From an uncultured Clostridia bacterium (GTDB lineage: Bacteria > Bacillota > Clostridia > Oscillospirales > Acutalibacteraceae): DNA of 64,000 bases. Made by a program: the position numbers and the translations under genes. Below the pieces are notes generated by a model that saw only the letters and a list, made by a program, of their open reading frames with translations, did not search any database and had not been told where the DNA came from. How positions within the stretch are numbered: the first letter of the stretch is position 1; each line of letters begins with the position of its first letter. The stretch is from assembly GCA_937907605.1 (NCBI GenBank), contig CALCYI010000002.1, positions 1-64,000 of the forward strand, read 5' to 3'. Of this stretch, positions 1 through 8,776 are shown in pieces.

Positions 1-75
1 AGAGGTGATTTTAAGGCTGTTATTCTTTACGCAGGACACCCCTTACGCCCTCCCTGTATTGTTCATTATTATATT

Positions 76-549
76 TTATCTTCCCTGTGCGTCCATTACG
101 GCGTCGATAGCAAGTACGACCGCTACTGCGAGCACCTCTCTGCTCTCATCGATTACGGAGAGCTCAAAGGTATCGCCCCACGCCATCCACTTCTTGCTGA
201 TAGCAACGATGGTATTACCGTTCTCGGTAATCTGATAATCATGGCTGAGAAAATCGCCCTGAACCTCCCATCCGGGACCTTCAATGAAATACTTCGGCTT
301 TAAGAACGAAACCTTCTTTTTGATAACGGCTACTTCCTGTCCGTTAATTTCAACGGAAAACTTCGGCATAAGGGATACGAGCTTCTGATTAACGAAAGCA
401 AGTTCATTTCCCGCCATATCAAAAATACGTAACTTTTTGCCGAGGGAAATCATTTTACCTTCAACATAGTATTTGTCGCTGCCGGAAGCATCCATAATGC
501 TGAATTTGTCCTTCCAGGAAAAGACCTTTTGTTTCATGTAGAGCTGCAT
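76..549 (-). CDS. LURP-one/YxjI-like protein
   Basis: This 157-residue protein looks like the LURP-one-related (LOR/YxjI, Tubby-like fold) family. It is made of short alternating beta strands with repeated 'K-x-S-x-x-x-K' stretches, opens with MQLYMKQKVFSW, and has a hydrophobic helix at about residues 138-152 (VLAVAVVLAIDAVMDA), which matches the central helix threaded through the Tubby-like barrel. There is no signal peptide, so it is probably cytosolic. The ATG at 549 follows an AAGGAGA ribosome site. Its role in bacteria is not established. It is convergent with nothing visible on the left, because only 75 bases remain. The family call rests on remembered features of the fold. Confidence 0.75.
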   Translation of the reverse strand: MQLYMKQKVFSWKDKFSIMDASGSDKYYVEGKMISLGKKLRIFDMAGNELAFVNQKLVSLMPKFSVEINGQEVAVIKKKVSFLKPKYFIEGPGWEVQGDFLSHDYQITENGNTIVAISKKWMAWGDTFELSVIDESREVLAVAVVLAIDAVMDAQGR

Positions 550-651
550 AATCTGTTCTCCTTCATTAATTATTAGCGTTTTTCACTAATACAAGTATAA
601 CAAAAGACACATAAAATGTCTACTAAAATTTTATATCTATTTATCTTTATA

Positions 652-680
652 TTGAAGAATTCACCGTAATATGTTATTAT
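652..680 (+). promoter_or_regulatory. Sigma-A promoter of the lipoprotein hydrolase gene
   Basis: TTGAAG at 652-657 and TATTAT at 675-680 are separated by 17 bases. A GGAGGT ribosome site at 695-700 lies 7 bases before the ATG at 708. Confidence 0.6.
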
Positions 681-707
681 TTAATAGACGGTACGGAGGT
701 ATACTAT

Positions 708-1550
708 ATGATAAGGAAAAATCACATAAAGACTGCGATTGCACTACTACTCATAATCGGAACAATTTTTACGCTGTGCTCGTGCGGGCTTATAAACAAT
801 GAAAAGGAAACGACAACCTCACAGGTACTGACTCAGCAAACGGTTACCGAAGCCGCTGTCGAGACCGAAACGATAGCGGAAAACGGAAAGACGATTATTT
901 TCCCTGCGGGGCTTAAAGAATCGCAGAATAAATATTCCGTTATCTCCTGGGCTAACGGTACGAGCGCCCCCACGGCGACTTATATTCCGCTCCTTGAGGA
1001 GCTCGCTAAAGGCGGATATATCGTTATATCCGACGACAGCACAATGACGGCAAACGGTAAATCACAGATAGATTCAATTGATTATATCATTAAGCAGAAC
1101 GGCAACTCCTCAAGCGTATTCTACAATAAGGTCGATACCAAAGCCATCGGCGTTTGCGGACACTCCCAGGGCGGAAGAAGCTGTATCAACGCCGCTCAGG
1201 CGGATAAGAGAATAGGCTGCGTTGTATCAATAGCGGGCTCGTCAACCGCCGACGAGGCGCGCGGGCTCAATACCCCAAGCCTTTTCCTCACGGGAACTAA
1301 CGATATGATTGTACCTTCTGACCAATGGTGCCAGCCCTCCTACGACGCAGTTGCGGGCAGAGCGGCATACGCTTCGCTCGACGAGGGTATACATACCTCG
1401 TGTATCTCGGCTCCTAAGAAGTTTGCCTCATATTCTATTGCATGGTTTGACGCTTACCTCAGAAACGACGCCGAGGCTAAAGCGGTATTCAAGGACGGCG
1501 GAAAGCTTGCAAACGACGGATACTGGAAGGACTTTCAGAATAAAAACTAA
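708..1550 (+). CDS. Lipoprotein alpha/beta hydrolase
   Basis: This is a secreted, probably lipid-anchored alpha/beta hydrolase of the chlorophyllase/PET-hydrolase-like group. A lipoprotein signal (residues 1-26) ends in LCSC, which makes Cys26 the likely acylated residue; the Cys at -2 of the lipobox is unusual. A Thr/Glu-rich linker follows to about residue 60. The nucleophile elbow GHSQGG places Ser153 as nucleophile, with Asp199 (GTNDMIVP) and His229 (GIHTS) completing a plausible triad. Substrate is unknown; ester or acyl hydrolysis at the cell surface is inferred. It stands alone with its own promoter and terminator. Confidence 0.8.
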   Translation: MIRKNHIKTAIALLLIIGTIFTLCSCGLINNEKETTTSQVLTQQTVTEAAVETETIAENGKTIIFPAGLKESQNKYSVISWANGTSAPTATYIPLLEELAKGGYIVISDDSTMTANGKSQIDSIDYIIKQNGNSSSVFYNKVDTKAIGVCGHSQGGRSCINAAQADKRIGCVVSIAGSSTADEARGLNTPSLFLTGTNDMIVPSDQWCQPSYDAVAGRAAYASLDEGIHTSCISAPKKFASYSIAWFDAYLRNDAEAKAVFKDGGKLANDGYWKDFQNKN

Positions 1551-1567
1551 ATAATCCTTATGAAAAA

Positions 1568-1591
1568 CTCGGACGCCGTCAGGCATCCGAG
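1568..1591 (+). terminator. Rho-independent terminator
   Basis: The 10-bp stem CTCGGACGCC/GGCATCCGAG (one mismatch) with a GTCA loop is followed by CTATTTTTG. It ends the lipoprotein gene and overlaps the 3' end of the convergent AI-2E family gene. Confidence 0.7.
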
Positions 1592-2736
1592 CTATTTTTG
1601 TTAATTGTTTCTTTACGCTTTTCAAGCCTCGGCACAACCGTTTCCTGATAAAGAATTACGAATATTGCCGCAAACGGTATTGCAAGCAGAATTCCGAGCA
1701 CGCCCGCGATTTTACCGCCGAAGATGATGAGGATTAAAGTCCATACCCCCGGAATACCGAGCGAGCCGCTGAACAGACGTGGCTTGATAACCGCGCCGTC
1801 GAGCGCCTGAAGGACGCAGATAAATATAAGGAATAAAAGCGCGTTAAGAGGCTTATCAAGCACGAGGAAGAAGATACCTATTGCGCCTCCGATAATCGGA
1901 CCGAAGGTCGGGATAATATTCGTAATCGCGACCACAATTGCAATCAGCGGCGCATAAGGCATACGCATTACAAGAAGGAAAATAAGAGTAGTAACGCCGA
2001 TAATCAGCGCGTCAATAAGCGTATAGCCTACGTAGCGAAGGAATACTTTGTTGCAACGGTGAAGCAGCTCGTTATTACGCTCAAGCCGCTTTTCCTTATA
2101 AATCGCCGTGCGCAGCGCCGTAGCGAAGCTGAGCAGGGTTTTCTTAGCGGCAAGGAAGCAGAAGCCGAACAGTATACCTATAAAGAAGTTTGAAATGCTT
2201 GTTCCTACGCTTCCGAGCGTGCTCATAATAGTATTGGTGTTTTCTTTGAGCAGGGCTATGCCCTTGTCCATAGCGCTGTCAATCATGCCCGAAAGATTTG
2301 TAATGTCGATATTAAGCTTAAGATTTTCGGCAAGTACCGCTGCCTTATTAAGCAGCTCCTCAAGCTTTACGGTATACGAAGGCCAGTTGTTTACGAGCTT
2401 CGTTACGCTCTGTACGAGCGAGGGTATCAGCGCTACAAGCAGCAGCGCAATAACGAGGATAAAGCATACCGCCGTCAGCGCAACCGCGGCAAGATGACGA
2501 CTTGAAGCCTTTTTAATTTTCTTTAACGGCTTATTCTCAAAGAAAAGCGCAATCGGGTTTAATAAATACGCCACCGCAAGTCCGATAATAATCGGCGAAA
2601 TAAGCTTTAAAAAGGAATTAAAATAATGCGCAACCGAATGAAAATTATTCAAAACGGTGAAAAGCAGCACCGCAGCGCAGGCGGCAAAGGTATATGCAAA
2701 CCACGGCTTTTCAAGCAGTATTTTCAGCTTTTTCAT
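1579..2736 (-). CDS. AI-2E family transporter
   Basis: This 385-residue polytopic membrane protein belongs to the AI-2E transporter family (formerly UPF0118). An N-terminal hairpin of two helices (about 13-65) precedes a pair near 70-105, an amphipathic central stretch (about 110-170) and four or more C-terminal helices (about 180-370), with the family's 'NIIPTFGPIIGGAIG' loop at about 277-291. Members export small molecules or act as Na+/H+ antiporters; the name does not prove AI-2 transport. It is a single gene with a promoter at 2763-2791. Confidence 0.88.
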   Translation of the reverse strand: MKKLKILLEKPWFAYTFAACAAVLLFTVLNNFHSVAHYFNSFLKLISPIIIGLAVAYLLNPIALFFENKPLKKIKKASSRHLAAVALTAVCFILVIALLLVALIPSLVQSVTKLVNNWPSYTVKLEELLNKAAVLAENLKLNIDITNLSGMIDSAMDKGIALLKENTNTIMSTLGSVGTSISNFFIGILFGFCFLAAKKTLLSFATALRTAIYKEKRLERNNELLHRCNKVFLRYVGYTLIDALIIGVTTLIFLLVMRMPYAPLIAIVVAITNIIPTFGPIIGGAIGIFFLVLDKPLNALLFLIFICVLQALDGAVIKPRLFSGSLGIPGVWTLILIIFGGKIAGVLGILLAIPFAAIFVILYQETVVPRLEKRKETINKNSSDA

Positions 2737-2762
2737 AAAAACACCTCTTTCATTTCAAATTT

Positions 2763-2791
2763 ATTATACTTTAACAATGTTTTTTTTACAA
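2763..2791 (-). promoter_or_regulatory. Promoter of AI-2E family gene
   Basis: On the minus strand TTGTAA (2791-2786) and TATAAT (2768-2763) are 17 bases apart, upstream of the ATG at 2736. Confidence 0.55.
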
Positions 2792-2834
2792 TAATAAATT
2801 ATTTATACGTTCATAAAATCTAACATTTACTGTA

Positions 2835-2863
2835 TTGAATTTCTGAAAAACTTATTGTATCAT
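2835..2863 (+). promoter_or_regulatory. Promoter of the small membrane protein-yhgE unit
   Basis: TTGAAT (2835-2840) and TATCAT (2858-2863) are separated by 17 bases, just before the start of the 2.9-kb gene. Confidence 0.5.
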
Positions 2864-2895
2864 TAAATTACAAATATGAAAGCGAAGTGAGTAAA

Positions 2896-3291
2896 ATGGC
2901 TCAGCAAAAGCAAGAGGTTAATAATACCGCGCAGTCATACACCGAAGAGGAGCGTATGGCGATAAAGTATAAATTTCTCAGAGAAAAAATAATACATAAC
3001 TTTAATAAGGGAAGCCGTATTTTAAAAATCTGTAAGATTACGGCTGCCGTCATCTTTATTCTTTTTACGCTTGTCGGAATAGCCGTCAGTCACCGTACGG
3101 GGCATGAGGTACAGTGGCTGCAGGTATGGATACTTGTAATATTTCTTAATATCATAATCTTTGTAATAGCGGATTACTCAAAATACCTAATTGAAGCTAA
3201 GGTTATCCCCTATCTTGAAAACGACGATGAAATTGAATTCGGCGAATATGATATTTTCCTCGAGGACATTGACGGAGAAGCCGACGACTAG
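2896..3291 (+). CDS. Small two-helix membrane protein, function unknown
   Basis: I do not recognise a family. The protein has a charged N-terminal region, two transmembrane helices (about residues 48-67 and 77-98, with a short loop RTGHEVQWLQ) and an acidic tail rich in Glu and Asp. The start is uncertain: GTG at 2887 is possible, but ATG at 2896 lies 5 bases after AAGTGAG, which fits a ribosome site better. It is 26 bases upstream of the YhgE/Pip gene on the same strand and shares its promoter, so the two may work together at the membrane. Confidence 0.7.
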   Translation: MAQQKQEVNNTAQSYTEEERMAIKYKFLREKIIHNFNKGSRILKICKITAAVIFILFTLVGIAVSHRTGHEVQWLQVWILVIFLNIIIFVIADYSKYLIEAKVIPYLENDDEIEFGEYDIFLEDIDGEADD

Positions 3292-3317
3292 GAAGAGGAC
3301 GACGAGGAGGAATAGAA

Positions 3318-5456
3318 ATGAAAAATATACTTAAAATATTTCAGCGCGATATAAAGAATATTTTTACAAATTCAATGGCGATAATTCTTGCTGTGGGAAT
3401 CGCGCTCCTGCCGTCGCTTTATGCGTGGTTTAACATATTTGCAAACTGGGACCCGTACGGCTCTACTGGCAATATGCAGGTTGCCGTTGTTATTGAGGAC
3501 GAGGGCTTTAAGTACCGCGATATTGAGATAAATGTCGGCGAAGAAATCCGTCAGAATCTTGAAGCTAACGACCTTATCGACTGGCAGTTTATATCAAAGG
3601 ATGAAGCAATTAAGGGAATTGAATCCGGCAAATACTACGCGGGTATTGAAATACCCAAAGGCTTTTCCGAATCGCTGACAAGCATAGTTACGAGCGATTA
3701 TAAGCGACCTCAGATTACGTATTACGCAAATGAAAAGAAAAACGCCATCGCGACAAAAATAACGGACAAGGTTGTTCAGACGGTTCAGCAGGAGGTCAAC
3801 GAATCCTTCGTTACAACGGTAATTAACGTTGTCAGCTCCCTGATTAACGTCGTTACCGACGCTACCGAAAGCGGCGTTGCCGATACCTTCGGCGACCTTA
3901 AAGCAAAGCTTGACACCGCGAGCGCGTCCATAGATACGATTAAAAAATCGGTTGACAGCTTCGAAAACGTTATTACTCTTTCTAATAAACTCAATGAAAC
4001 TGTCAACGATAACAATCTCAGCGAGGTTCTTGAAAAGAGCAACAAGCTGATTAAAAGCGGAACGAATATGACCTCCCTCTTACAGACGAGCATTGACGGA
4101 ATAACCTCCTCGATTGACAGCGCGCTCAACACCGTTTCGAGCGGTCTGAACGAGACCTCGGCAATTATAAAAAAGATTGACGCCGACATTACGGACAAAG
4201 CCGAGCAGCCGATTAACGAGGCAACGGCTAAGCTGCTTCAATTCAAGGCTCAGCTTGAGGCTATTAAGGAAACGCTTCAAACCGTTAAAAAGTTCCTTCC
4301 CAAAGACCTTCCTGCGTTAGACAAATTAATTACGAATACCGAAAGAAGAATAACAAAAATTGACTCCGTTCTTAAAATGCTTGACTCGGCTAAGGACGGC
4401 ACGACACAGGCGGAAATTAACAGAATTGCAAAAGAGCTCAATACTCTTTCGGACGATATCGGGACTATGCGTAACGACTACAAAAAGAATATTCAGCCCG
4501 TAGTAAGCGAAAATCTTACCGCGCTGATTGACCTGCTTACCGTTACTGGAGATTTGGTATCCGACCTCAACGGCGATCTGCCGACAATACAGGCTCTCGC
4601 TGGCAGCGTAAACAAATCGGTACAAAGCGGAGAGGACTTAATAAAAACGGTTGATACGCTTCTTGATAACATCAAAGCGCAGCTTGATTCTCTCTCCCAA
4701 AGAATCGATGATTTCGGCGACAGCGAGATACTCAACACAGTTAAAAACCTAATGGGCAATAACACCGACCAGCTCGGCGAATTCCTTGCCTGCCCCGTAA
4801 TTGTAAACACCGAGAAGATTTACGGAATTGAAAACTACGGCTCGGCAATGGCTCCGTTTTACAGCACGCTTGCAATCTGGGTCGGCGCAATGATTCTTAT
4901 AGCCGTGGTTAAAACGGCAGTTAAGCGAAAAAAGGAAATTGGTAACGGCAAGGTCAGAATTTATCAGAGCTATTTCGGAAGAATGATGACCTTCCTGCTT
5001 TTCTCCGTAACCCAGGCGGTTATTATCTGCCTCGGAGATTTGTACTTCCTGAAAATACAGTGCTATCACCCGTTAAAGTTTATTCTCGCGGGAATAGTCG
5101 CCGCCGTCGCGTTTACAGTATTCGTATATTCCCTTGCCTTTACCTTCGGCGATATAGGCAAGGCTATAGGAATAATATTCCTTGTTATTCAGATAGGCGG
5201 CTCGGGAGGCACCTTCCCGATTGACGTTACACCAAGCTTCTTCCAGGCGGTTAACCCGTATCTGCCTTTCACCTTTGTTATTGAGGCTATGCGCGAATGC
5301 GTATGCGGAACGTACGCAAACGACTACTGGATTGACCTGCTTAAGTTATTAGCATATATCGGCGCAGGCTTAGTAATAGGTCTTGGGGTTAAATTCCTCG
5401 TAAAGAAGCCCATACGCTTCTTTGAAAAACGGGTTGAAAAAACAGGCTTGTTCTAA
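3318..5456 (+). CDS. YhgE/Pip family membrane protein
   Basis: This 712-residue protein matches the YhgE/Pip ('phage infection protein') group of ABC-2-like membrane proteins. It has an N-terminal helix with 'ALLPSLYAWFNIFANWDPYG' (about residues 29-48), a long extracellular region with alpha-helical coiled-coil character (about 190-470, many heptad Leu/Ile), and five or six C-terminal helices (about 510-700). Relatives include the Lactococcus phage receptor Pip and EsaA-like factors of type VII secretion. No type VII genes are visible here, so a role in export or envelope maintenance is only inferred. A GAGGAGGA ribosome site precedes the ATG. Confidence 0.88.
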   Translation: MKNILKIFQRDIKNIFTNSMAIILAVGIALLPSLYAWFNIFANWDPYGSTGNMQVAVVIEDEGFKYRDIEINVGEEIRQNLEANDLIDWQFISKDEAIKGIESGKYYAGIEIPKGFSESLTSIVTSDYKRPQITYYANEKKNAIATKITDKVVQTVQQEVNESFVTTVINVVSSLINVVTDATESGVADTFGDLKAKLDTASASIDTIKKSVDSFENVITLSNKLNETVNDNNLSEVLEKSNKLIKSGTNMTSLLQTSIDGITSSIDSALNTVSSGLNETSAIIKKIDADITDKAEQPINEATAKLLQFKAQLEAIKETLQTVKKFLPKDLPALDKLITNTERRITKIDSVLKMLDSAKDGTTQAEINRIAKELNTLSDDIGTMRNDYKKNIQPVVSENLTALIDLLTVTGDLVSDLNGDLPTIQALAGSVNKSVQSGEDLIKTVDTLLDNIKAQLDSLSQRIDDFGDSEILNTVKNLMGNNTDQLGEFLACPVIVNTEKIYGIENYGSAMAPFYSTLAIWVGAMILIAVVKTAVKRKKEIGNGKVRIYQSYFGRMMTFLLFSVTQAVIICLGDLYFLKIQCYHPLKFILAGIVAAVAFTVFVYSLAFTFGDIGKAIGIIFLVIQIGGSGGTFPIDVTPSFFQAVNPYLPFTFVIEAMRECVCGTYANDYWIDLLKLLAYIGAGLVIGLGVKFLVKKPIRFFEKRVEKTGLF

Positions 5457-5463
5457 TAAACGA

Positions 5464-5490
5464 AGAGCAACGAGTGAACTCGCTGCTCTT
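5464..5490 (+). terminator. Rho-independent terminator
   Basis: The hairpin AGAGCA-A-CGAGT/ACTCG-C-TGCTCT followed by a T tract ends the YhgE gene and sits against the convergent activase gene. Confidence 0.75.
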
Positions 5491-5492
5491 TT

Positions 5493-6452
5493 TTATATTT
5501 TGACCGTTGTGTTTTCACATCTGTTCCCTATCCTGCCGATAGCTCTGTCGCCGATATAAACGACTGAGACGCGGCAGCGGTTTGCACAGCCGGAGCAGAT
5601 ATCGCTCTTGCTTCTCCACTCGCCGTTTACGTCAAAGCAGCCCTTAAACATAGAGCAGCTATCGCTTCTCCTCTTATTCTCCTGAGCTAATATCGCCGCT
5701 CCCCACGCGCCCATAACGTCATAATACTTGGGTATAATTACCTGTGTATTAAGAGCGTCGTTAAACGCTTTTACAATGCCCTTATTCGCCGCTACTCCGC
5801 CCTGAAAAACGATCGGCTCGTTAAGCTTTCTTCCCGCGCAGAGATTATTGATATAATTCCTTACAAGCGCACTGCAAAGGCCTGATAATATACTCTCACG
5901 GCTATATCCCTCCTGCTGCTTATGAATCATATCCGATTCGGCAAAAACGGCGCACCTGCCCGCAATCTGACAGTCGTTACCGCCCGAAAGCGCAAGGTCC
6001 CCGAGCTGTTCAATTTTTATATCAAGGCGCTCCGCCTGTCTGTCAAGGAACGAGCCCGTCCCCGCGGCGCATACTGTATTCATATTAAAATCCACGATAA
6101 TTCCATTTTCTATAAAAATAATTTTAGAATCCTGACCGCCTATTTCAAGCACGGTTTTCACCTCGGGAACAGCCTGAACCGCCGCTACGCCGTGAGCCGT
6201 AATTTCATTTTTAACTATATCTGCGCCGACTATTTCAGCGGCTATCTGCCTCCCGCTGCCCGTTGCGCCAACGCCGAGAATGCTAATATCCCTTTCGTCA
6301 TACAAAAAAGCCGTCATTCCCTTTATCACGGCTGAAACGGGATTTCCGTGAGTTCTTATATATAGCTTTTTGTAAACGCTCCTGTCGGGGAGCATAAGTA
6401 CAAAGTCCGTACTGATAGAGCCGACGTCAATTCCGAGGTAAAGCTCTTTCAT
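5493..6452 (-). CDS. Acyl-CoA dehydratase activase, ATPase component
   Basis: This 319-residue protein is a BadF/BadG/BcrA/BcrD-type ATPase, the HgdC-like activator that drives an electron into 2-hydroxyacyl-CoA dehydratases or benzoyl-CoA-type reductases. It shows the ASKHA phosphate loop 'GIDVGSISTDFVL' (about 7-19), the 'IGGQDSK' motif (about 104-110), and the two cluster-ligand cysteines in NTVCAAGTGSF and GRCAVFAESD, which in HgdC hold a [4Fe-4S] cluster between subunits. A C-terminal segment adds the cysteine set CSMFKGC...CSGCANRC, which plain HgdC lacks. It overlaps the next upstream gene by 26 bases. No dehydratase subunits lie in the window. Confidence 0.88.
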   Translation of the reverse strand: MKELYLGIDVGSISTDFVLMLPDRSVYKKLYIRTHGNPVSAVIKGMTAFLYDERDISILGVGATGSGRQIAAEIVGADIVKNEITAHGVAAVQAVPEVKTVLEIGGQDSKIIFIENGIIVDFNMNTVCAAGTGSFLDRQAERLDIKIEQLGDLALSGGNDCQIAGRCAVFAESDMIHKQQEGYSRESILSGLCSALVRNYINNLCAGRKLNEPIVFQGGVAANKGIVKAFNDALNTQVIIPKYYDVMGAWGAAILAQENKRRSDSCSMFKGCFDVNGEWRSKSDICSGCANRCRVSVVYIGDRAIGRIGNRCENTTVKI

Positions 6453-7518
6453 ATTCCGCTTCCTTCCTTCTTATAATCATCTGAGTAAAGGCTTCAAGCC
6501 GCGTTATATACCCTGCCTCGCCGCTCATTTCATCAACGATAAGGGACATTATAGGCTTATTGTATTTCTTTGATATTGTAGGGAGAATTGTTTTCGCGAC
6601 GTTTTCGGGCATACAGTTAAGCGGATATATTTCAATAATTCCGTCAAAGGCCCCGTCAGCCCAGTATGCCGCACTGCCAACGGTTTCACGCGCGAAGCCG
6701 CCGACATTCTCCTTAAGAAAAGTGTCCGCGTATTTTTGCCATTCCTGCTTTTTATTTTTGAGCTTGTCCTCAATCCAAAGGCTCAGGCTCATATTCTTTT
6801 GAGAATACACGCCCATATCGGCAAGTAAGCCCTGAATATCCTTATTCATATACGAATCTATAACCGAATAAATATCGCCGACAATACCGATTTTGACGTT
6901 CGGTATACTGTCGCTTTTAAAATCCTCAAGGCGCTTTATAGCTTCGGCTGCAATATCGTGAACAACATCAAGTGAGTCTGCTTTATTTAGGCGTTGCTTT
7001 GTGTCACGCACGAAATTATTGAGCCTTTTAAGCTCATCCAAATCGTTAATCTCCGCTCTCTTTTTATACATTTGGTGTTCAAATTCATCCAGTACCCTGA
7101 CGTAGCTGAAGCCTTTTCTAAGCAGATGTGCAAGATACACAAGCGAGGAATCGGAAACGTCGTGAAACAGCTTCAGCCCCTGCGATACGCCCTGTAAATC
7201 AGGCTCGAGCGTGATAACGTTAAGCTTAATACCGTTTTGCTCAAAAATCAGCTTATAGGTTTCGGCAAAATAGCCGAAGCAGCACGGACCGAAGCCGCCT
7301 AAGAAAAGCGCGGTGTCCGCGCCGTTTTCATATCCCTCAATGAAATTCCCCAAAACAATTTTCATAGGCATACATGCGTCCGACGGCGCGTATTTAGCAC
7401 CAAGCTCTGCGGTACGGACGGTCGTGGGTATAGGACCTACGCAGGAGCCTCCCGCTTCACGCATTAACGCGCAAAGCAGAACGGACAGATTACCAAGATT
7501 GGGAAATACAAATTTCAT
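6427..7518 (-). CDS. Acyl-CoA dehydratase activase-related protein (C-terminal type)
   Basis: This 363-residue protein corresponds to the DUF2229/HgdB-like part of the large, about 1,400-residue acyl-CoA dehydratase activases. Features are the opening 'MKFVFPNLGNLSVLL', a Cys-containing 'YAPSDACMPMKI' segment (about 44-55), 'GGFGPCCFGYFAE' (about 74-86) and a C-terminal 'IYPLNCMPE' and 'SLIVDEMSGEAGY' region. The cysteines suggest a cluster-binding HgdB-like fold. It lies between the ATPase component and a second related gene with short gaps, and so forms one transcription unit with them. Confidence 0.8.
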   Translation of the reverse strand: MKFVFPNLGNLSVLLCALMREAGGSCVGPIPTTVRTAELGAKYAPSDACMPMKIVLGNFIEGYENGADTALFLGGFGPCCFGYFAETYKLIFEQNGIKLNVITLEPDLQGVSQGLKLFHDVSDSSLVYLAHLLRKGFSYVRVLDEFEHQMYKKRAEINDLDELKRLNNFVRDTKQRLNKADSLDVVHDIAAEAIKRLEDFKSDSIPNVKIGIVGDIYSVIDSYMNKDIQGLLADMGVYSQKNMSLSLWIEDKLKNKKQEWQKYADTFLKENVGGFARETVGSAAYWADGAFDGIIEIYPLNCMPENVAKTILPTISKKYNKPIMSLIVDEMSGEAGYITRLEAFTQMIIRRKEAEYERALPRN

Positions 7519-7531
7519 TTTATCACTTCTT

Positions 7532-8428
7532 TTAGTTTATCAGACAGTCGGCAAACGCCTCAAGCCTGGTCACGAGTCCCGCCTGTGCGTTATGCTCGTC
7601 AAGGCTTATGGTGATACAGGGTATTTCAGAGCTTTTTCGTATATAGTCCCTGCAAAAATCAACGGACAGCGAATCCGTACCGCAGCCGAAGGAATTTAAA
7701 AAGACTATTCCGTTTGCAAGCTTATTATCGGTAACGTACTTTGTATAGCCTAAATTCCTGCTCGCCGAGGTCCAGAAGGGCTTTTTATAGTGGGTAGCTC
7801 CTGCCGTTTTATTGAGAAAAGCTACTGACACTTCGTCGGGCGTGATACAGCGGATATTCATATCACTGAGCCGTTTTACGATATTCATATTCAGATGTGA
7901 ATCCCTGACGTTATAGCAATGCCCTATCAGCGCTATCGTAAGCGCATCGCTCTTTTCAATTATGTCGTCAGTATCCTTAATAGCTGCCTTTTTGCAGACG
8001 TTTAGCGATTGCTTTAAGCCAAAGCCGAGCGCTTTGCCGCAAGCCAATAAAAACCTCCTCATATTCCCGTAATAATCGGGAGAAATAATCACGGGTAAAT
8101 CGTCAAATACAGCCCTTACCATCGCGCAAAGCCCTATGACTCTCGGGCAGGTATAACAGCTCTTATCCGACTTATATATATTCGGAAGAAACAGATAATC
8201 AATATGCTTTTCTGATTTAATGAGATTATCTATATGCCCGAACATTGCTTTAATCGGAAGGCATAAATCCGACGAAGCAAGCTTGACTCCCGAAGCTATG
8301 GTTTCTCCGTTCGTTTTGTCCGATAATACAACGTTTAATCCGAGCTCTTTAAAAAAGCTTATCCAGATTTCCCCGAATTCATAGTAATACAACGCCCTTG
8401 GTATGCCGATTATTTTCAATAATATCAC
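7532..8428 (-). CDS. Acyl-CoA dehydratase activase-related protein (N-terminal DUF2229 type)
   Basis: This 298-residue protein is the first gene of the three-gene activase-like unit. It carries the DUF2229 pattern 'IGIPRALYYYEFGEIWISFFKELG' split over about 7-30, 'LASSDLCLPIKAMFGHI' (about 50-66), 'SCYTCPRVIGL' (about 89-99) and a C-terminal 'FLNSFGCGTDS...ISLDEHNAQAGLVTRLEAF', which resembles the end of its neighbour (paralogous halves). The start codon is GTG at 8428 with only a weak ribosome site; TTG at 8419 is an alternative. Function is inferred from the fused homologues only. Confidence 0.78.
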   Translation of the reverse strand: MILLKIIGIPRALYYYEFGEIWISFFKELGLNVVLSDKTNGETIASGVKLASSDLCLPIKAMFGHIDNLIKSEKHIDYLFLPNIYKSDKSCYTCPRVIGLCAMVRAVFDDLPVIISPDYYGNMRRFLLACGKALGFGLKQSLNVCKKAAIKDTDDIIEKSDALTIALIGHCYNVRDSHLNMNIVKRLSDMNIRCITPDEVSVAFLNKTAGATHYKKPFWTSASRNLGYTKYVTDNKLANGIVFLNSFGCGTDSLSVDFCRDYIRKSSEIPCITISLDEHNAQAGLVTRLEAFADCLIN

Positions 8429-8472
8429 CGAAAATATTATGCGAAACAGATTAAATTTTTATACACAAATAA

Positions 8473-8499
8473 AAACAGCGAGCATAATACTCGCTGTTT
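8473..8499 (-). terminator. Distal copy of cysK terminator hairpin
   Basis: A perfect palindrome with arms CAGCGAG and CTCGCTG around CATAATA. Read on the minus strand it is followed by TTTTTATTTG, a proper U tract. The same 27 bases recur at 8777-8803. Confidence 0.7.
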
Positions 8500-8776
8500 G
8501 AGACTGTCGAAAAAGGGCATAAACACGCCGGGTTTTGCAAATATTCAAGGAAACAGTTTGTAGGGGCGGATATCATCCGCCCGCCTATATTTGAACGACC
8601 ACACTATATGAAAAGCCTTGCAAACATCAAATTCGCAAGGCTTTTGGCGTTTTCCGTTTTTTGCTCGGGGGCGGTACCGTTGTACAGCTCCCGCTCACAA
8701 GAAAACGAAATTCTGCGCCTTTTTCAAAAGTCTGCCAGCGTGTCGAAATTTATTCATTAGGTTTTTCGACACGCTG
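8500..8776. mobile_element. MITE-like hairpin element inserted in the cysK terminator
   Basis: A 277-base non-coding segment is flanked by 27-base direct copies of the terminator hairpin. Its left end (8500-8518, GAGACTGTCGAAAAAGGGC) and an internal right segment (8716-8734) are imperfect inverted repeats. It also contains a REP-type palindrome GGGCGGATATCATCCGCCC (8564-8582), an 11-bp stem AAAAGCCTTGC/GCAAGGCTTTT (8611-8645) and a perfect 13-bp stem at 8736-8748/8764-8776 (CAGCGTGTCGAAA). No reading frame of note is present. Mobility is inferred from the flanking duplication and inverted repeats; no transposase is in the window. Confidence 0.6.

Noticed and set aside
1579..2736. Genuine autoinducer-2 transporter
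   Set aside because: The family name does not establish substrate; no luxS or lsr genes are in the window.
8500..8776. Riboswitch or T-box for cysK
   Set aside because: It lies downstream of cysK on the gene's strand, not upstream, and is bounded by a duplicated terminator.
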